Numbered from the stretch's first letter, positions 27,817 through 38,443 are shown. The stretch is DNA of 64,000 bases from CAVUCH01 sp963739995 (GCA_963739995.1 CAVUCH010000017.1:1-64000); one strand, 5' to 3'. Numbers and translations: made by a program. The notes: a model not told the origin generated them from the sequence alone.

Positions 27817-28179
27817 CTACTTGGCCGACAGCGCCTTCTGCTTGATCTTGACCGCGCTCGCGTGCATCTTTCCGTCCATCTCGTGATACGTGACCGAGAC
27901 GATGTCCCCCTTGCCTACGGTATCCGACAACACCAATTTCTCTCCGGCTGCAGCCTTCTCGTTCGACTTCGTCGTCAGTCCCTTCCCCGTCACCTTGGTC
28001 ATGTTGTCGACGACGAACGTCATCGGCTCGCTTCCCTTGTTAATCGTCAAGGAGTCACCTGCCGCCGCGGTGACCGTACCCTGAACCGTCGTCGTCTTGG
28101 GCTTTTCTTGCGCCATCACCCCCGTGGTCACGATCGCCGCCATCAGCAGCGCCAGCACGACTCGCGATGCATGCCTCAT
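27817..28179 (-). CDS. Small exported protein with DUF5666-like fold
   Basis: 120 residues from ATG 28179, which has GGGAGG upstream. A signal peptide (VVLALLMAAIVTTGVMAQ) is followed by a compact beta domain: TVQGTVTAAAGDSLTINKG, MTFVVDNMTKVTGKG, LVLSDTVGKGDIVSVTYHEMDGKMHASAVKIK. This OB-like pattern recurs in exported acidobacterial proteins; function unknown. Confidence 0.7.
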   Translation of the reverse strand: MRHASRVVLALLMAAIVTTGVMAQEKPKTTTVQGTVTAAAGDSLTINKGSEPMTFVVDNMTKVTGKGLTTKSNEKAAAGEKLVLSDTVGKGDIVSVTYHEMDGKMHASAVKIKQKALSAK

Positions 28180-28343
28180 AGAACCTCCCATGAATTCGCC
28201 CGGGTCAGCGCCCGGACACTGTGAGTATGCGCAGGTGAACGCCGTAACCGTAGGACCTCTGCAGGCCCGAGTCAAGGGGTAGCTCACATTAGCGGCCGTT
28301 TGAGCGCTGACGAATGGCCGGGCTGGCCAAGGCGTGCGCTATC

Positions 28344-29906
28344 ATGCCGGGCGTGATTCGACACACGGCGGCTCACCTGTCGTTTCTGCTGCTCGCCCTG
28401 GCCGTGGTTCCTGCGCGGGCGCAGGAACGCCGGACGCCCCCTGCCGCACGGGGTGACGTGCTCGTCATCCTCTGGTTCGACACGGAAGACTATCTGCTGC
28501 CAGCGAGCGACGATGCAGCTGCGCGGGTTGCCGAGATCCTGTCGGCCCGCGGCGTGCGAAGCACGTTCAAGGTGGTCGGCGAGAAGGCGCGCGTTCTCGA
28601 GCGACGTGGCCGCACCGACGTAATCGCGGCCTTGAAGCGCCACGATATCGGGTACCACTCGAACCTGCACTCGGTTCATCCCACGCCGGCCGAGTATCTC
28701 GCGGATACCGGGTGGAGCGACGGCGTGGCCGAGTTCATCCGGCGCGAAGGCGGTGGGGCGCTGGACGTGATGCGGGTGTTCGACGTGCCGTTCCTCAGTT
28801 GCTACGGGCAGCCCGGATCATCGTGGGCACCGCAGGCGTTCGCCGCGTTGCGAGATATCGGCGTAGTGACGCCCGCGGGCGTGCCCGCCTACGTGGACGA
28901 AGGGACGCACGTCGGGATCGGGGAGCAGCCGTTCTGGTATGACGGAGTGCTGACGGTCTTCAACATGGGCCGAAACGCCACGCGCATGGAGCTCCACGAG
29001 GCCGGTGGTCTGGAGCAGGGGCAGGCAGATTTCAAGGCCGCATACGATCGCCTCCGGACGGAGGGCGGCGGGCTGGTCAGCATCTACTACCATCCGGCCG
29101 AGTGGGTGCACCGTGAGTTCTGGGATGCCGTGAACTTCACGCGAGGCGCCAACCCGCCGCGTGAAGACTGGAAGGCGCCGAGCCAGCGATCCTCCGCCGA
29201 GACCGAGGCTGCCTTCACCCGGTTTGCGGCGTACATCGATTTCCAGCGTGCGCTGCCCGGCGTGCGGCACATCACGGCCGCCGACCTCGCGACCATCTAT
29301 CACAACCGAGTCGGCGAGCAGGGCGCCGATCGCGCGGCGGTGCGAGACATCGCCTCACGCGTCTCACGGGAGACTGCCCTGGACGTGGTGCGGGATGCTG
29401 CAGGGCGCGCGCTGTCCCCCGCGGACCAGTTTGCCCTCATCACCAGCTTTCTCGCGGACGCGATCGACACAGGAGCGCTGGCCTCGCGTGTCGACGTGCC
29501 CCAGTTGATCGGGCCTGCGGACCCGCCGCCGCAGAGCGGTGCAGCGGACCTGCCGTGGGCGGCGTTCCGAGACGCGGCGATTGAGGCGGCTCGCGAGATG
29601 CGGACGCGCGGGCACGTGCCCGCGCGTGTGTTCGTGGGAGCCACACCCGTCCCGCCCGCGGACTTCCTGCGAGCCGGGGCAGCAGTGGTTTCGGCCATGC
29701 TCGCGTCCGACGCGTCTGCCGCTGCCGTCTTTCCCGAGCGCGTGGCGCTCCCGACCGGCACCCGCGTGGCGACCGAACGCTTCGTCGCCGAGGACTCGCC
29801 CGAGCTGTTCGGCGGGTGGGTGATTCACCCCGCAGGCTTCCGCGCCCCGCGACTCGTGGAACACGCGAGACTGCAGGCGTGGACGTTGAAGCCGGCCGAA
29901 TGGTGA
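28344..29906 (+). CDS. Exported polysaccharide deacetylase-like protein
   Basis: About 520 residues with a signal peptide (HLSFLLLALAVVPARAQ). The NodB-like part opens with VLVILWFDTEDYLLPASDD and STFKVVGEKARVLE, followed by IGYHSNLHSVHPTPAEY, which supplies metal-binding Asp and His residues, and later ISIYYHPAEW-like strand VSIYYHPAEWVH. The C-terminal half (from about 330) is alpha-rich and not recognised. The usual TFDDG is replaced by WFDTED, so the substrate may not be a chitin-like polymer. It starts a run of three exported proteins on this strand. Confidence 0.68.
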   Translation: MPGVIRHTAAHLSFLLLALAVVPARAQERRTPPAARGDVLVILWFDTEDYLLPASDDAAARVAEILSARGVRSTFKVVGEKARVLERRGRTDVIAALKRHDIGYHSNLHSVHPTPAEYLADTGWSDGVAEFIRREGGGALDVMRVFDVPFLSCYGQPGSSWAPQAFAALRDIGVVTPAGVPAYVDEGTHVGIGEQPFWYDGVLTVFNMGRNATRMELHEAGGLEQGQADFKAAYDRLRTEGGGLVSIYYHPAEWVHREFWDAVNFTRGANPPREDWKAPSQRSSAETEAAFTRFAAYIDFQRALPGVRHITAADLATIYHNRVGEQGADRAAVRDIASRVSRETALDVVRDAAGRALSPADQFALITSFLADAIDTGALASRVDVPQLIGPADPPPQSGAADLPWAAFRDAAIEAAREMRTRGHVPARVFVGATPVPPADFLRAGAAVVSAMLASDASAAAVFPERVALPTGTRVATERFVAEDSPELFGGWVIHPAGFRAPRLVEHARLQAWTLKPAEW

Positions 29907-29937
29907 GGTTGTAACCGGACGCAAGACAGGAGGCGCG

Positions 29938-31152
29938 ATGAAGAACAGCCTGAGCCGGCGAGCGTGGCTGACGACCATGGGGGCCGCACTGGCGGGGGGC
30001 CGCACGCAGGCCGGTGTGCGGCAGGCAGTCCAGCCGCCGCCAGGAGAGTCAGCGGCACCTGCAGCGCCAGCATCCCCGAACCCCACGGACACGCTCCTGC
30101 TGAAAGACTTCCAGCCGCGCAGCATGCTGGTGGTGCCGGAAACGCCGGTAGTGCGGGCACGCTTCCCCGTCATCGATGTGCACACGCACCCGACGTCTCG
30201 TGCCCGGAGCGTCGCGGGCGTGCCGCACGGTGAGGACATCCGCGCGAGCGCGACGGCTGCCGACCTGCTGGCGGTCATGGACCGCCGCAACGTGCGAACG
30301 ATCGTGAACCTCACCGGCGGTGTCGGCGCAGGGCTCGCCGAGAGCGTTCGTACACTGCAGGCCCCACACCCCGGCAGGTTCGTGATGTTCACCGAGCCGT
30401 CGTACGACCGCATTGCGGCGCCTGGCTATGGACGGTGGCAGGCCGACGAGCTCGCGCGCGCGAAGGCGGCGGGGGCGCGCGGCGTCAAGGTGCTCAAGAC
30501 GCTCGGACTCTACCTTCGCGAGGGGGTGACCACAGGCCCCCTCGTGAAGATCGACGACCCCCGGTTCGATCCCATGTGGGAGGCATGCGGGGCGCTCGAT
30601 CTTCCGGTCGCGATTCATATTTCCGATCCGACGGCATTCTTTCTCCCCATCGACGGTCTTAACGAACGCTATGAGGAGCTGCAGCGCCATCCAGACTGGT
30701 CCTTCGCCGGGAAGGATTACCCGTCGAACGCCGACTTGCTATCGGCGCGTGATCGCGTGCTCGCGCGGCACCCGAAGACCACGTTCATCGGACTGCACGT
30801 GGGACATTCGTCCGAGGATCTCGGCGGTGCCTCGCAGGCGCTCGACAGGTTTCCGAACCTCCACGTGGAGATCGCCGCCCGCATCGGGGAACTCGGGCGG
30901 CAACCCCGGGCTTCGCGCCGCTTCTTTGACAAGTACCAGGACCGCATCCTGTTCGGCACCGACGGCGTACGCGACGAGCTGTACCCGTTCTACTTCCGTT
31001 TCCTCGAAACGGAGGACGAGTACTTCGAGTACGGCCCCGGGCCGGTGCCTGACCAGGGTCGGTGGCGGATTTACGGCGTCGGGTTGCCTGACCCTGTGTT
31101 GAAGAAGGTGTACTCGGAAAATGCAGTCCGTCTGCTGACGCTGCCCGCGTAG
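29938..31152 (+). CDS. Tat-exported amidohydrolase (Amidohydro_2 family)
   Basis: 404 residues. A twin-arginine signal (SRRAWLTTMGAAL) precedes a TIM-barrel metal hydrolase: VIDVHTHP with His82 and His84, a possible lysine ligand in GARGVKVLKTLG, LPVAIHISDPTAFF, TFIGLHVGHSSEDL and LFGTDGVRDEL with the catalytic Asp. The segment before the barrel (LKDFQPRSMLVVPETPV) closely parallels the gene at 59512, so both are paralogues. Substrate unknown; family members include decarboxylases and lactonases. It follows the deacetylase-like gene by 31 bp. Confidence 0.85.
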   Translation: MKNSLSRRAWLTTMGAALAGGRTQAGVRQAVQPPPGESAAPAAPASPNPTDTLLLKDFQPRSMLVVPETPVVRARFPVIDVHTHPTSRARSVAGVPHGEDIRASATAADLLAVMDRRNVRTIVNLTGGVGAGLAESVRTLQAPHPGRFVMFTEPSYDRIAAPGYGRWQADELARAKAAGARGVKVLKTLGLYLREGVTTGPLVKIDDPRFDPMWEACGALDLPVAIHISDPTAFFLPIDGLNERYEELQRHPDWSFAGKDYPSNADLLSARDRVLARHPKTTFIGLHVGHSSEDLGGASQALDRFPNLHVEIAARIGELGRQPRASRRFFDKYQDRILFGTDGVRDELYPFYFRFLETEDEYFEYGPGPVPDQGRWRIYGVGLPDPVLKKVYSENAVRLLTLPA

Positions 31153-31327
31153 TCCGACGTGCCGGTGCCGAGCGCCAGGCATGCGGCATCGCCCGAAGCC
31201 CAGGGCTGATCGTCCCGCCGTGCGTGCGGCCGCTCCGGCGTCGCTGCAACCGCGATGCCTCAGCGGTCTGAACGCGCTGCGCGCACTCGGGCTATCATCC
31301 ACGGGCCGATCGCAGAGGAGACGCGTG

Positions 31328-32575
31328 ATGATGGAGTGTGTTCGGAGGATGCGACTGCTTGCGGTGACGGCTGCCATCACCGCGACGGGCGCGCTGGCGA
31401 GCGGCCCGCCCGCCGCCGAGCTGAAAAGCTATCACTTCACCGTGAAGGATCTGACGGAACCATCCACGTCCGCCTCCAACCCGCCGAAGCTCGTGCCGCG
31501 GCCGCCGGGTGCGATGCTGACGCTGCCACCAGGATTTCAGGCCGCGATCTTCGCCGAGAACTTCAAGCGTCCGCGGATTGCCGTCGAGGCCCCAAATGGC
31601 GACGTCTTTGTGGCGGATCCGTCGATCGGCACCGTGCTGGTGCTCCATGACGCCGACGGTAATCACGTGATCGACGGGGGCGAGCGTTCCGAGTTCGCGA
31701 CCGGCCTGAATGCGCCCTTCGGGATGGCGTTCCATGGTGGGCACCTCTACGTCGCCGCGACCGACGCGGTGCTGCGGTTTCCCTACGCCTCCGGCCAGCG
31801 GCAGGCGACCGCGGCCGGCGAGAAGATCGCGGATCTCCCGCACGGACCGACAGGTCACTCGACCCGCAACATCCGGTTCAGCCCGGACGGCACCTGGTTC
31901 TACGTCACAGTCGGCTCGGCCTCCAACATCGACGTGGACCCGGATCCGCTGCGCGCGGCTGTCCTGCGCTTCAAGCCCGACGGCTCTGGCCGCGAGGTCG
32001 TCGTGACGGGCACCCGGAATCCCGTTGGTATCGACTTTCATCCCCGGACCCGCGAGCCATGGATCACCGTCCAGGAACGGGACGGGATGGGGGACGACCT
32101 CGTGCCTGATTACATGGCCCGGGCGCGGACGGGCGCTTTCTTTGGCTGGCCGTACGCCTACATCGGCGCACACGAGGATCCCCGGCACAAGGGCGCACGG
32201 CCGGATCTGGTGAAGACCGCGGTCGTGCCCGACGTCATCCTGCAGGCGCACTCGTCGGTGATGACGCTCGCCTTCTACGATGCCCCGCAGTTTCCCGCGC
32301 GCTATCACGGCGGCGCGTTCGTTGCGCTGCGCGGATCGTCCAACCGCACCAGACGGACCGGCTACAAAGTCGTGTTCGTGCCATTCAAGGGTGGAGACGC
32401 AGCCGGCGGGTACGAGGATTTCCTCATCGGCTGGATGCTCGGCGAGGACTCGCCGGAGGTGTGGGGCCGCCCCGTCGGGCTGGCCGTCCTGAAAGACGGC
32501 TCGCTGCTGGTGACTGACGACGGCGCGGGCAGGATATGGCGGGTGACGCACGGGGGACCTACCAGGGCGCAGTGA
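31328..32575 (+). CDS. Exported PQQ-dependent sugar dehydrogenase-like propeller (sorbosone dehydrogenase family)
   Basis: 415 residues; ATG 31328 follows GAGGAG. A signal peptide (LLAVTAAITATGALA) precedes a six-bladed propeller of the GDH/sorbosone dehydrogenase type: LPPGFQAAIFAENFKRPR, GDVFVADPSIGTVLVL, LNAPFGMAFHGGHLYVA, GTRNPVGIDFHPRTREPWITVQERDGMGDDL and GRPVGLAVLKDGSLLVTDDGAGRIWRV. A periplasmic sugar oxidation role is likely. The cofactor residues cannot be judged by eye. Confidence 0.83.
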   Translation: MMECVRRMRLLAVTAAITATGALASGPPAAELKSYHFTVKDLTEPSTSASNPPKLVPRPPGAMLTLPPGFQAAIFAENFKRPRIAVEAPNGDVFVADPSIGTVLVLHDADGNHVIDGGERSEFATGLNAPFGMAFHGGHLYVAATDAVLRFPYASGQRQATAAGEKIADLPHGPTGHSTRNIRFSPDGTWFYVTVGSASNIDVDPDPLRAAVLRFKPDGSGREVVVTGTRNPVGIDFHPRTREPWITVQERDGMGDDLVPDYMARARTGAFFGWPYAYIGAHEDPRHKGARPDLVKTAVVPDVILQAHSSVMTLAFYDAPQFPARYHGGAFVALRGSSNRTRRTGYKVVFVPFKGGDAAGGYEDFLIGWMLGEDSPEVWGRPVGLAVLKDGSLLVTDDGAGRIWRVTHGGPTRAQ

Positions 32576-32613
32576 TAGTAGCAACGCCCGGGCCGGCATC
32601 TCCCAAATCGGCG

Positions 32614-35600
32614 TTACTTCTTCCTTAGGCCGGCCTGCTGCACGGCGAGCGTCTGACCGCCTGCGGTGATCGTCGCGTTGCGCGCCCCGTTCGTCGTCGT
32701 CGCTGCGACCGTGACGGAGAGGGTCGCGGTGCCCGCACCGCTTGTCGATGACAAGCTGACCCACCCGGCGTTTTTGCTTGCGGTCCAGCCGCACGAGGGG
32801 GCGGAGGCCGTGAGAGTCGCGGCGAACGTTGTGCCACCAGCCAGGACTTTCACAATAGAGGGCAACAGGGTGAACGTGCAGACCGGCGCCACGTCCGGCG
32901 CAGCCTGGGTGACGGCTACGGCGCTGCCGGCTATCATTACGCTGGCCGAGCGCGGTGCCGTGGTGGCATTCGGGCTGACCGTCAGCACGACGGTGCCCGA
33001 TCCCGTGCCGCCGGTCGCTGACGGGGTAACCCAGGGCGCAGCTGACACACTCCAGGCGCACGAGGCGTGGTTGGCGGTCACGGCGACGCTGAATGTGTCG
33101 CCGCCCGCCGGAGAGTCATGCGATGAAGGCGCCACGGTGAACGCGCAAACCGGCGCCTGGGTGACGGCTACGGCGCTGTCGGCTACCATCACGCTGGCCG
33201 AGCGCGGTGCCGTGGTGGCATTCGGGCTGACCGTCAGCACGACGGTGCCCGATCCCGTGCCGCCGGTCGCTGACGGGGTAACCCAGGGCGCAGCTGACAC
33301 ACTCCAGGCGCACGAGGCGTCGCTGGCGGTCACGGCGACGCTGAATGTGTCGCCGCCCGCGGGAGAGTCGTGCGATGAGGGCGCCAGGGTGAACGCGCAG
33401 ACCGGCGCCTGGGTGACGGCTACGGCGCTGTCGGCTACCATCACGCTGGCCGAGCGCGGTGCCGTGGTGGCATTCGGGCTGACCGTCAGCACGACGGTGC
33501 CCGATCCCGTGCCGCCGGTCGGTGACGGGGTGACCCAGGGCGCAGCTGACACACTCCAGACGCACGAGGCGTCGCTGGCGGTCACGCCGACGCTGAATGT
33601 GTCGCCGCCCGCGGGAGAGTCGTGCGACGAGGGCGCCAGGGTGAACGCGCAGACCGGCGCCTGGGTGACGGCTACGGCGCTGTCGGCTACCATCACGCTG
33701 GCCGAGCGCGGTGCCGTGGTGGCATTCGGGCTGACCGTCAGCACGACGGTGCCCGATCCCGTGCCGCCGGTCGGTGACGGGGTGACCCAGGGCACAGCTG
33801 ACACACTCCAGGCGCACGAGGCGTCGCTGGCGGTCACGCCGACGCTGAAGGTGTCGCCGCCCGCGGGAGAGTCGTGCGACGAGGGCGCCAGGGTGAACGC
33901 GCAGACCGGCGCCTGGGTGACGGCTACGGCGCTGTCGGCTACCATCACGCTGGCCGAGCGCGGTGCCGTGGTGGCATTCGGGCTGACCGTCAGCACGACG
34001 GTGCCCGATCCCGTGCCGCCGGTCGGTGACGGAGTGATCCAGGGCGCAGCTGACGCACTCCAGGCGCACGAGGCGTCGCTGGCGGTCACGGCGACGCTGA
34101 ATGTGTCGCCGCCCGCCGGAGAGTCGTGCGACGAGGGCGCCACCGAGAATGTGCACGCCGGCGGGGTGGGCGGCCCGCCGGACAACGCAGTCTCGAGCGC
34201 GTCCACGTCCGCGCCCGGCGTTGTGCCACCCGTGCCGGCGGCGATGTAGGCGCTCGTCGGGGCGAGGCGGTAGTTCCCGCCGGCCAGATCCACCAACCCC
34301 ACCGCAGCCCAGTTCACCGGGTACGAGTTGCCAACGGGGAACGTCCACGGCTGCGTGTTGTCGGGTATCACGTTGCCCAGCACGACGGAGCCGGGGAACC
34401 AGGTCGTGAGGGTGCCCTTGCCTGGCGAGGCACCGTCACCCATGATGCCGAAGTCGCCGTAATCGAAGATGTTGTTCTCCAGCAGGAACCCGGTCACCGC
34501 ATGACCGGTGGCGTAGATGGCGGTGCCGGCGTTGAGCGACGTGTTGTTGATGACCCGGATGTTGTCGCCGCCGTCGATGAGCAGCATGCGTCCCGAACCG
34601 CCGTAGGCCTTGGACACGTCTTCGAAGACGTTGTTCCGGATTTCGATGTCGTTGGTCAGCTGGCTGGGGAAATTGTTATCCCGGCCGAGGATGCTGAACA
34701 CCGACGAGACGTGCCGGACCTTGTTGTTGACGAACTTCACCCGCTGCACCACGGTGTCATTGTTGCCGCCGTACTGATTGCGGGGCGTGAACAGAACCGA
34801 GTACCCCTGCTGCGCGGCGAGCCAGTTGTACTCGAGCAGGTTGGCCTCGATGACCACGTCCTGTGCATTCTTCAGCTCGAGAAGGTTCTTCACCGTCCAG
34901 GAACTGCCCTTCCAGGCGATCGGCTTCGAGAAGTGGTTCCGGCGGATCTCGATGCCCGTGGGCACGAGCCCGGGTATGGTCGGATCGGATCCGCCGAACA
35001 TCAGGTTCTCACCAGCGCCTTCGAGATAGTTGTTCTCGATCACGAAGGGCCCCGGCCCGTTCCAGCCCGCAATGGCCTGCGAATCCTGCGCCCGCGAACT
35101 TCAAGCCGGCCAGATGGCACCCGAGCACCTGGGTGCTCGCGCTGTTCAGCGCGATCCCACGCCTCTGCGGCAGGGTTGCGGGAATCGTCACGAGCAGCCG
35201 GTCGAGCACGAGGTGGTGCGGGGCCTGTGCGATGGTGGTCTGGCGGGAGTCGACGTAACCGAGCTCGATCAGGCTCGAGCTGCCGTTGGACGCTGGCAGC
35301 ACTTCGAGGTGCAGCAGGGTGATGTAGGACGCGCCAGGTTGAATGGTCAACGCCGCGACGTTGTTCGGCGACTTCAGCTTGGGCAGGTACGCCGAGTACC
35401 GGGGCGAGGTGCGCTGCCCGGCGGCGGGCAGGAGCGTGTCGGGGGCAGACGACCGGATGGTCAGGGAGATCTTTCCGCTCCGGACGACGAAGTTCCCGAT
35501 GAACGTCGCGCCTGCCTGCAAGAGGATCGTGTCGCCTGCGGCGGCGTTGTCGAGGGCGGCCTGGAGGTTTCCGCCGGCCTCCACGGTGATAGTGGCCCCG

Positions 35601-35683
35601 GCAGCCGGAAGAGATAGTGCGAGCGTGAAGGTAAGGGCAGTTAAAAATCCGACGCGATTGAGGCCCATGTCTTCGTCCTGCAC
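32614..35683 (-). pseudogene. Exported right-handed beta-helix protein with six BACON domains, broken by one extra base
   Basis: Starts at 35683 with a signal peptide (TALTFTLALSLPAAGA). Residues up to about 470 form a pectate-lyase-like beta-helix (GNLQAALDNAAAGDTILLQAG, NVAALTIQPGASYITLLHLEV, NNVFEDVSKAYGGSG, IRVINNTSLNAGTAIYATGH). Five near-identical 84-residue BACON domains follow, then one divergent copy ending QTLAVQQAGLRKK. The frame breaks at the CCC at 35091-35093; removing one base gives QDSQAIAGWNGPG and a protein of about 1020 residues. BACON modules bind carbohydrate or mucin-like ligands, so the protein may attach to or cut polysaccharide outside the cell. Confidence 0.83.
32908..34160. 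repeat. Five tandem 252-bp units encoding BACON domains
   Basis: The same junction sequence recurs at 33160, 33412, 33664 and 33916, exactly 252 bp (84 codons) apart. The units differ at only a few bases each, for example GCTGACGGGG or GGTGACGGGG before the ACCCAGGGC block. This suggests very recent duplication or gene conversion. Copy number could be misassembled from short reads. Confidence 0.93.
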
Positions 35684-36172
35684 GCTGTCGCGGACACACC
35701 TCGGCCGTGACAGCTGAAATCGCTGTTGATGAGCTCCATTTGTCGTGGAAACGCCGGTCGCTATCCCCCGGTCATCGGCACGCGTGGGCAGCGCGCGATG
35801 TCAGGTCCGGAGAAGCGGCGTCTCCGCCACGTTCCCCGAACCCCGTCATACCGTTGCGCGCCTTTTTGGCGCGAAAGCATACATCTGTGCCAGCAGACCG
35901 AGAGATGCTGGCCTTTTATGTATGTCTTGAATACTAATCGGCTCCCTTTCGCGGATTCGATAGCCCATCTATATATAGTCCATGACCGCAACCGTGAATT
36001 TCATCGATACACTTCGGAATCCCTCTCACGAGTGGGCTCGAGCCGAGCCGCCGCGGACAGGCGGTGGGGCTCATGCGCCAGAGCGCCGGTCGAGGACCAA
36101 CAACTGAACGGAGATATGCGGTCAGGGCGGCGCTTTGACCGCCGTCCCGGTTGTGGTATCGATCTCCGCGAC
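35684..36172. other. Intergenic region between divergent genes
   Basis: About 490 bp with unusually A+T-rich patches for this window (TTTTATGTATGTCTTGAATAC near 35915 and CTATATATAGTCC near 35970). These may be promoter sequence. The reading frame of the next gene stays open through here but has no family resemblance before 36173. Confidence 0.5.
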
Positions 36173-37579
36173 ATGAACACGAACGACGGCCTCGCGCTCG
36201 TGGCACCCGAGGTCACACCGGTGCTCGACCCGGCCTTCCGGCCGGCTGTGCTGAGCGCGCACGCCTACCAGGCCCTGGTGGCCGAAACGCCCGGTGCCGT
36301 TCCGGTGCGGGTCGCCCTGGAGCAGGCCGACGGGTCAGTGTTCCGGTTCGACGTCCGCGTGCTGCCCGGCACACATCCCGGGGCGGCGGCCAACGCACGG
36401 TACCTCGAACGCTTTCTCAAGTTCCTGCTCTGGTCGCGTGGGGGGTGGCGCATCCACCTCGATGCGCCGGAAGCACTCGCACGAGCCTTGGCCGCGCACT
36501 ACGCCGACTCCCCCACCGGAAGGTTCGACGCCCACCTGGTGGGTGAACGGATGTTCGATCACCCGCTCGCCATCGTCCGGACTGATGATCTGCCCGAGGA
36601 GCAGTCTGAAACGAAGGCGCTCGGCCGCCATCTCGAGGGCTGCCGGATCGGGTTCGATCTCGGGGGCAGCGACCGCAAGGTCGCGGCGGTGATTGACGGC
36701 AAGGTGGTGTTCAGCGAGGAGACCGTCTGGGACCCGTATCACAAGCCCGATCCGCAGTACCACTTCGACGGCATCATGGACTCGCTGCAGAAGGCGGCGG
36801 CGCATATGCCCAGGGTGGATGCGATTGGCGGCAGCGCCGCGGGCGTGTACGTCAACAATCGGGTGAAGGCGGGCTCCCTGTTCCGCGGCGTGCCGCCCGA
36901 CGTGTTCCAGCGTCGCGTCCGCGATCTGTTCCTGGAGATCCGTCGCGTGTGGGGCGACATCCCGTTCGAGGTCGTCAACGACGGCGAGGTGACGGCCCTA
37001 GCGGGATCGATGTCGCTCGGTGTGAACGCGATCCTTGGGATCGCGATGGGCACCAGCACCGCCGCGGGGTACGTCACGCGGGAGGGCCACATCACCTCGT
37101 GGCTCGATGAGCTCGCCTTCGTGCCAGTCGACCTGAACCCAGCAGGGCCGGCCGATGAGTGGTCGGGTGACTCCGGCGTGGGCTCCCAGTACTTCTCCCA
37201 GCAGTGCGTGGGCCGGCTCATGCCGCGCGCCGGCATCGAGGCACCGCCAGACATGCCGCTGCCGGACAAGCTGAAGCTGGTGCAATCCCTTATGGCCGCC
37301 GGCGATTATCGGGCCCGGAAAATCTACGAGACCATCGGGACGTACCTGGGCTACGGTATCGCGCACTTCGCCGATTTCTACGACCTGCAGCACGTGCTCG
37401 TGCTCGGGCGCGTCACATCCGGTGCGGGCGGAGACTTCATCGTGAACGGCGCTCGCGCCGTGCTCGATGCGGAGTTTCTGCAGCTGGCGGAGCGGATCCA
37501 GGTGCACGTGCCTGACGAGCAGGACAAGCGTCACGGTCAGGCCATCGCGGCTGCCAGCCTTCCCGCCCTCCACGCCTGA
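36173..37579 (+). CDS. ROK-type sugar kinase-like protein with N-terminal extension
   Basis: 468 residues. From about 165 the actin-like ATPase fold begins: IGFDLGGSDRKVAAVIDGKVV (phosphate-1), IGGSAAGVYVNN, FEVVNDGEVTALAG with the likely catalytic Asp, and ILGIAMGTSTAAGYV (phosphate-2). This is the ROK arrangement, but the zinc-binding motif of ROK regulators is absent. The first 150 residues (RVALEQADGSVFRFDVRVLPG) are a separate unknown domain. It is 6 bp from a PIG-L deacetylase and upstream of a HAD phosphatase, so an amino-sugar substrate is plausible. The start is uncertain; no good ribosome site. Confidence 0.78.
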   Translation: MNTNDGLALVAPEVTPVLDPAFRPAVLSAHAYQALVAETPGAVPVRVALEQADGSVFRFDVRVLPGTHPGAAANARYLERFLKFLLWSRGGWRIHLDAPEALARALAAHYADSPTGRFDAHLVGERMFDHPLAIVRTDDLPEEQSETKALGRHLEGCRIGFDLGGSDRKVAAVIDGKVVFSEETVWDPYHKPDPQYHFDGIMDSLQKAAAHMPRVDAIGGSAAGVYVNNRVKAGSLFRGVPPDVFQRRVRDLFLEIRRVWGDIPFEVVNDGEVTALAGSMSLGVNAILGIAMGTSTAAGYVTREGHITSWLDELAFVPVDLNPAGPADEWSGDSGVGSQYFSQQCVGRLMPRAGIEAPPDMPLPDKLKLVQSLMAAGDYRARKIYETIGTYLGYGIAHFADFYDLQHVLVLGRVTSGAGGDFIVNGARAVLDAEFLQLAERIQVHVPDEQDKRHGQAIAAASLPALHA

Positions 37580-37585
37580 GGACCC

Positions 37586-38443
37586 ATGAACCCGTACCGG
37601 CACCTCGTCACCGAAATCACCCGGCTCGTGAGCGAGGGCAAGAAGTATCCGCTCGGAGGCTTTCCGGCGCCGACTCGCCAGCCTCTGGCAGACACCGCAC
37701 CAAAGGCACTCGTTTTCTCGCCGCATCCCGATGATGAGTGCATCATCGGCGGGCTCCCGCTTCGCATGCTGCGCGAAGCCGGTGTCCGTGTGGTCAACGT
37801 CGCCGTGACCCAGGGCAGCAGGAAGGACCGGCAAGCGGCCCGCTGGGCCGAATTGGCTGCGGCGTGCGAGTATCTCGGGTTCGGCCTGCTCCAAACGGTG
37901 CCCGGGGGTCTCGAGCGCATCAACGTCAGGACACGGCAGCAGGACGCGGCGAGCTGGGAGGCGTCCGTTGCGGTGGTCGCCGGGATTCTGTCGCGTGAGC
38001 AGCCGCGCGTCGTGTTCTTCCCGCACGACACCGACTGGAACAGCACGCACATCGGCACGCACCATCTCGTCGTAGATGCGCTCGCGCGCCAACGGGCGGA
38101 TTTCCGCTGCACCGCCGTCGAGACGGAGTTCTGGGGGGCGATGGCGTCCCCGAACCTGACGGTGGAGCTGACCGCCGATGACCTGGCCGACATGGTGACC
38201 GCCTTGTCGTTCCACGTTGGCGAGGTCGAGCGGAACCCGTATCACCTGCTGCTGCCCGCGTGGATGCAGGACAACGTCCGTCGCGGCGGCGAGCTCGTTG
38301 GCGGCCAGGGCGGTGCCGCACCCGATTTCTCGTTCTGCACGCTGTACCGCGTGCGCGAATGGCGCGACGCCGGGCTGCACCTCACCTTCGAGGGCGGTCG
38401 CACGCTGCCGGCGAGCACCAACGCGGGCACGCTGCTGTCCTGA
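37586..38443 (+). CDS. PIG-L family deacetylase
   Basis: 285 residues. The zinc motif PHPDDE is at about residues 50-55 (VFSPHPDDECIIGG), and the distal histidines are in HIGTHHLVVDAL. The N-terminal MNPYRHLVTEITRLVSEGKK extension resembles the PIG-L proteins annotated with glucosamine-6-phosphate deaminases. It removes acetyl groups from N-acetylglucosamine-type substrates. Tightly linked to the kinase upstream. Confidence 0.9.
   Translation: MNPYRHLVTEITRLVSEGKKYPLGGFPAPTRQPLADTAPKALVFSPHPDDECIIGGLPLRMLREAGVRVVNVAVTQGSRKDRQAARWAELAAACEYLGFGLLQTVPGGLERINVRTRQQDAASWEASVAVVAGILSREQPRVVFFPHDTDWNSTHIGTHHLVVDALARQRADFRCTAVETEFWGAMASPNLTVELTADDLADMVTALSFHVGEVERNPYHLLLPAWMQDNVRRGGELVGGQGGAAPDFSFCTLYRVREWRDAGLHLTFEGGRTLPASTNAGTLLS

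Noticed and set aside
32908..34160. Tandem repeat considered as a CRISPR array
   Set aside because: Units are 252 bp, coding, contiguous and without spacers; no cas genes in the window.
32666..34249. 527-residue repetitive open frame on the plus strand
   Set aside because: Mirror of the BACON repeats read antisense; the minus strand has the signal peptide, beta-helix and domain match.
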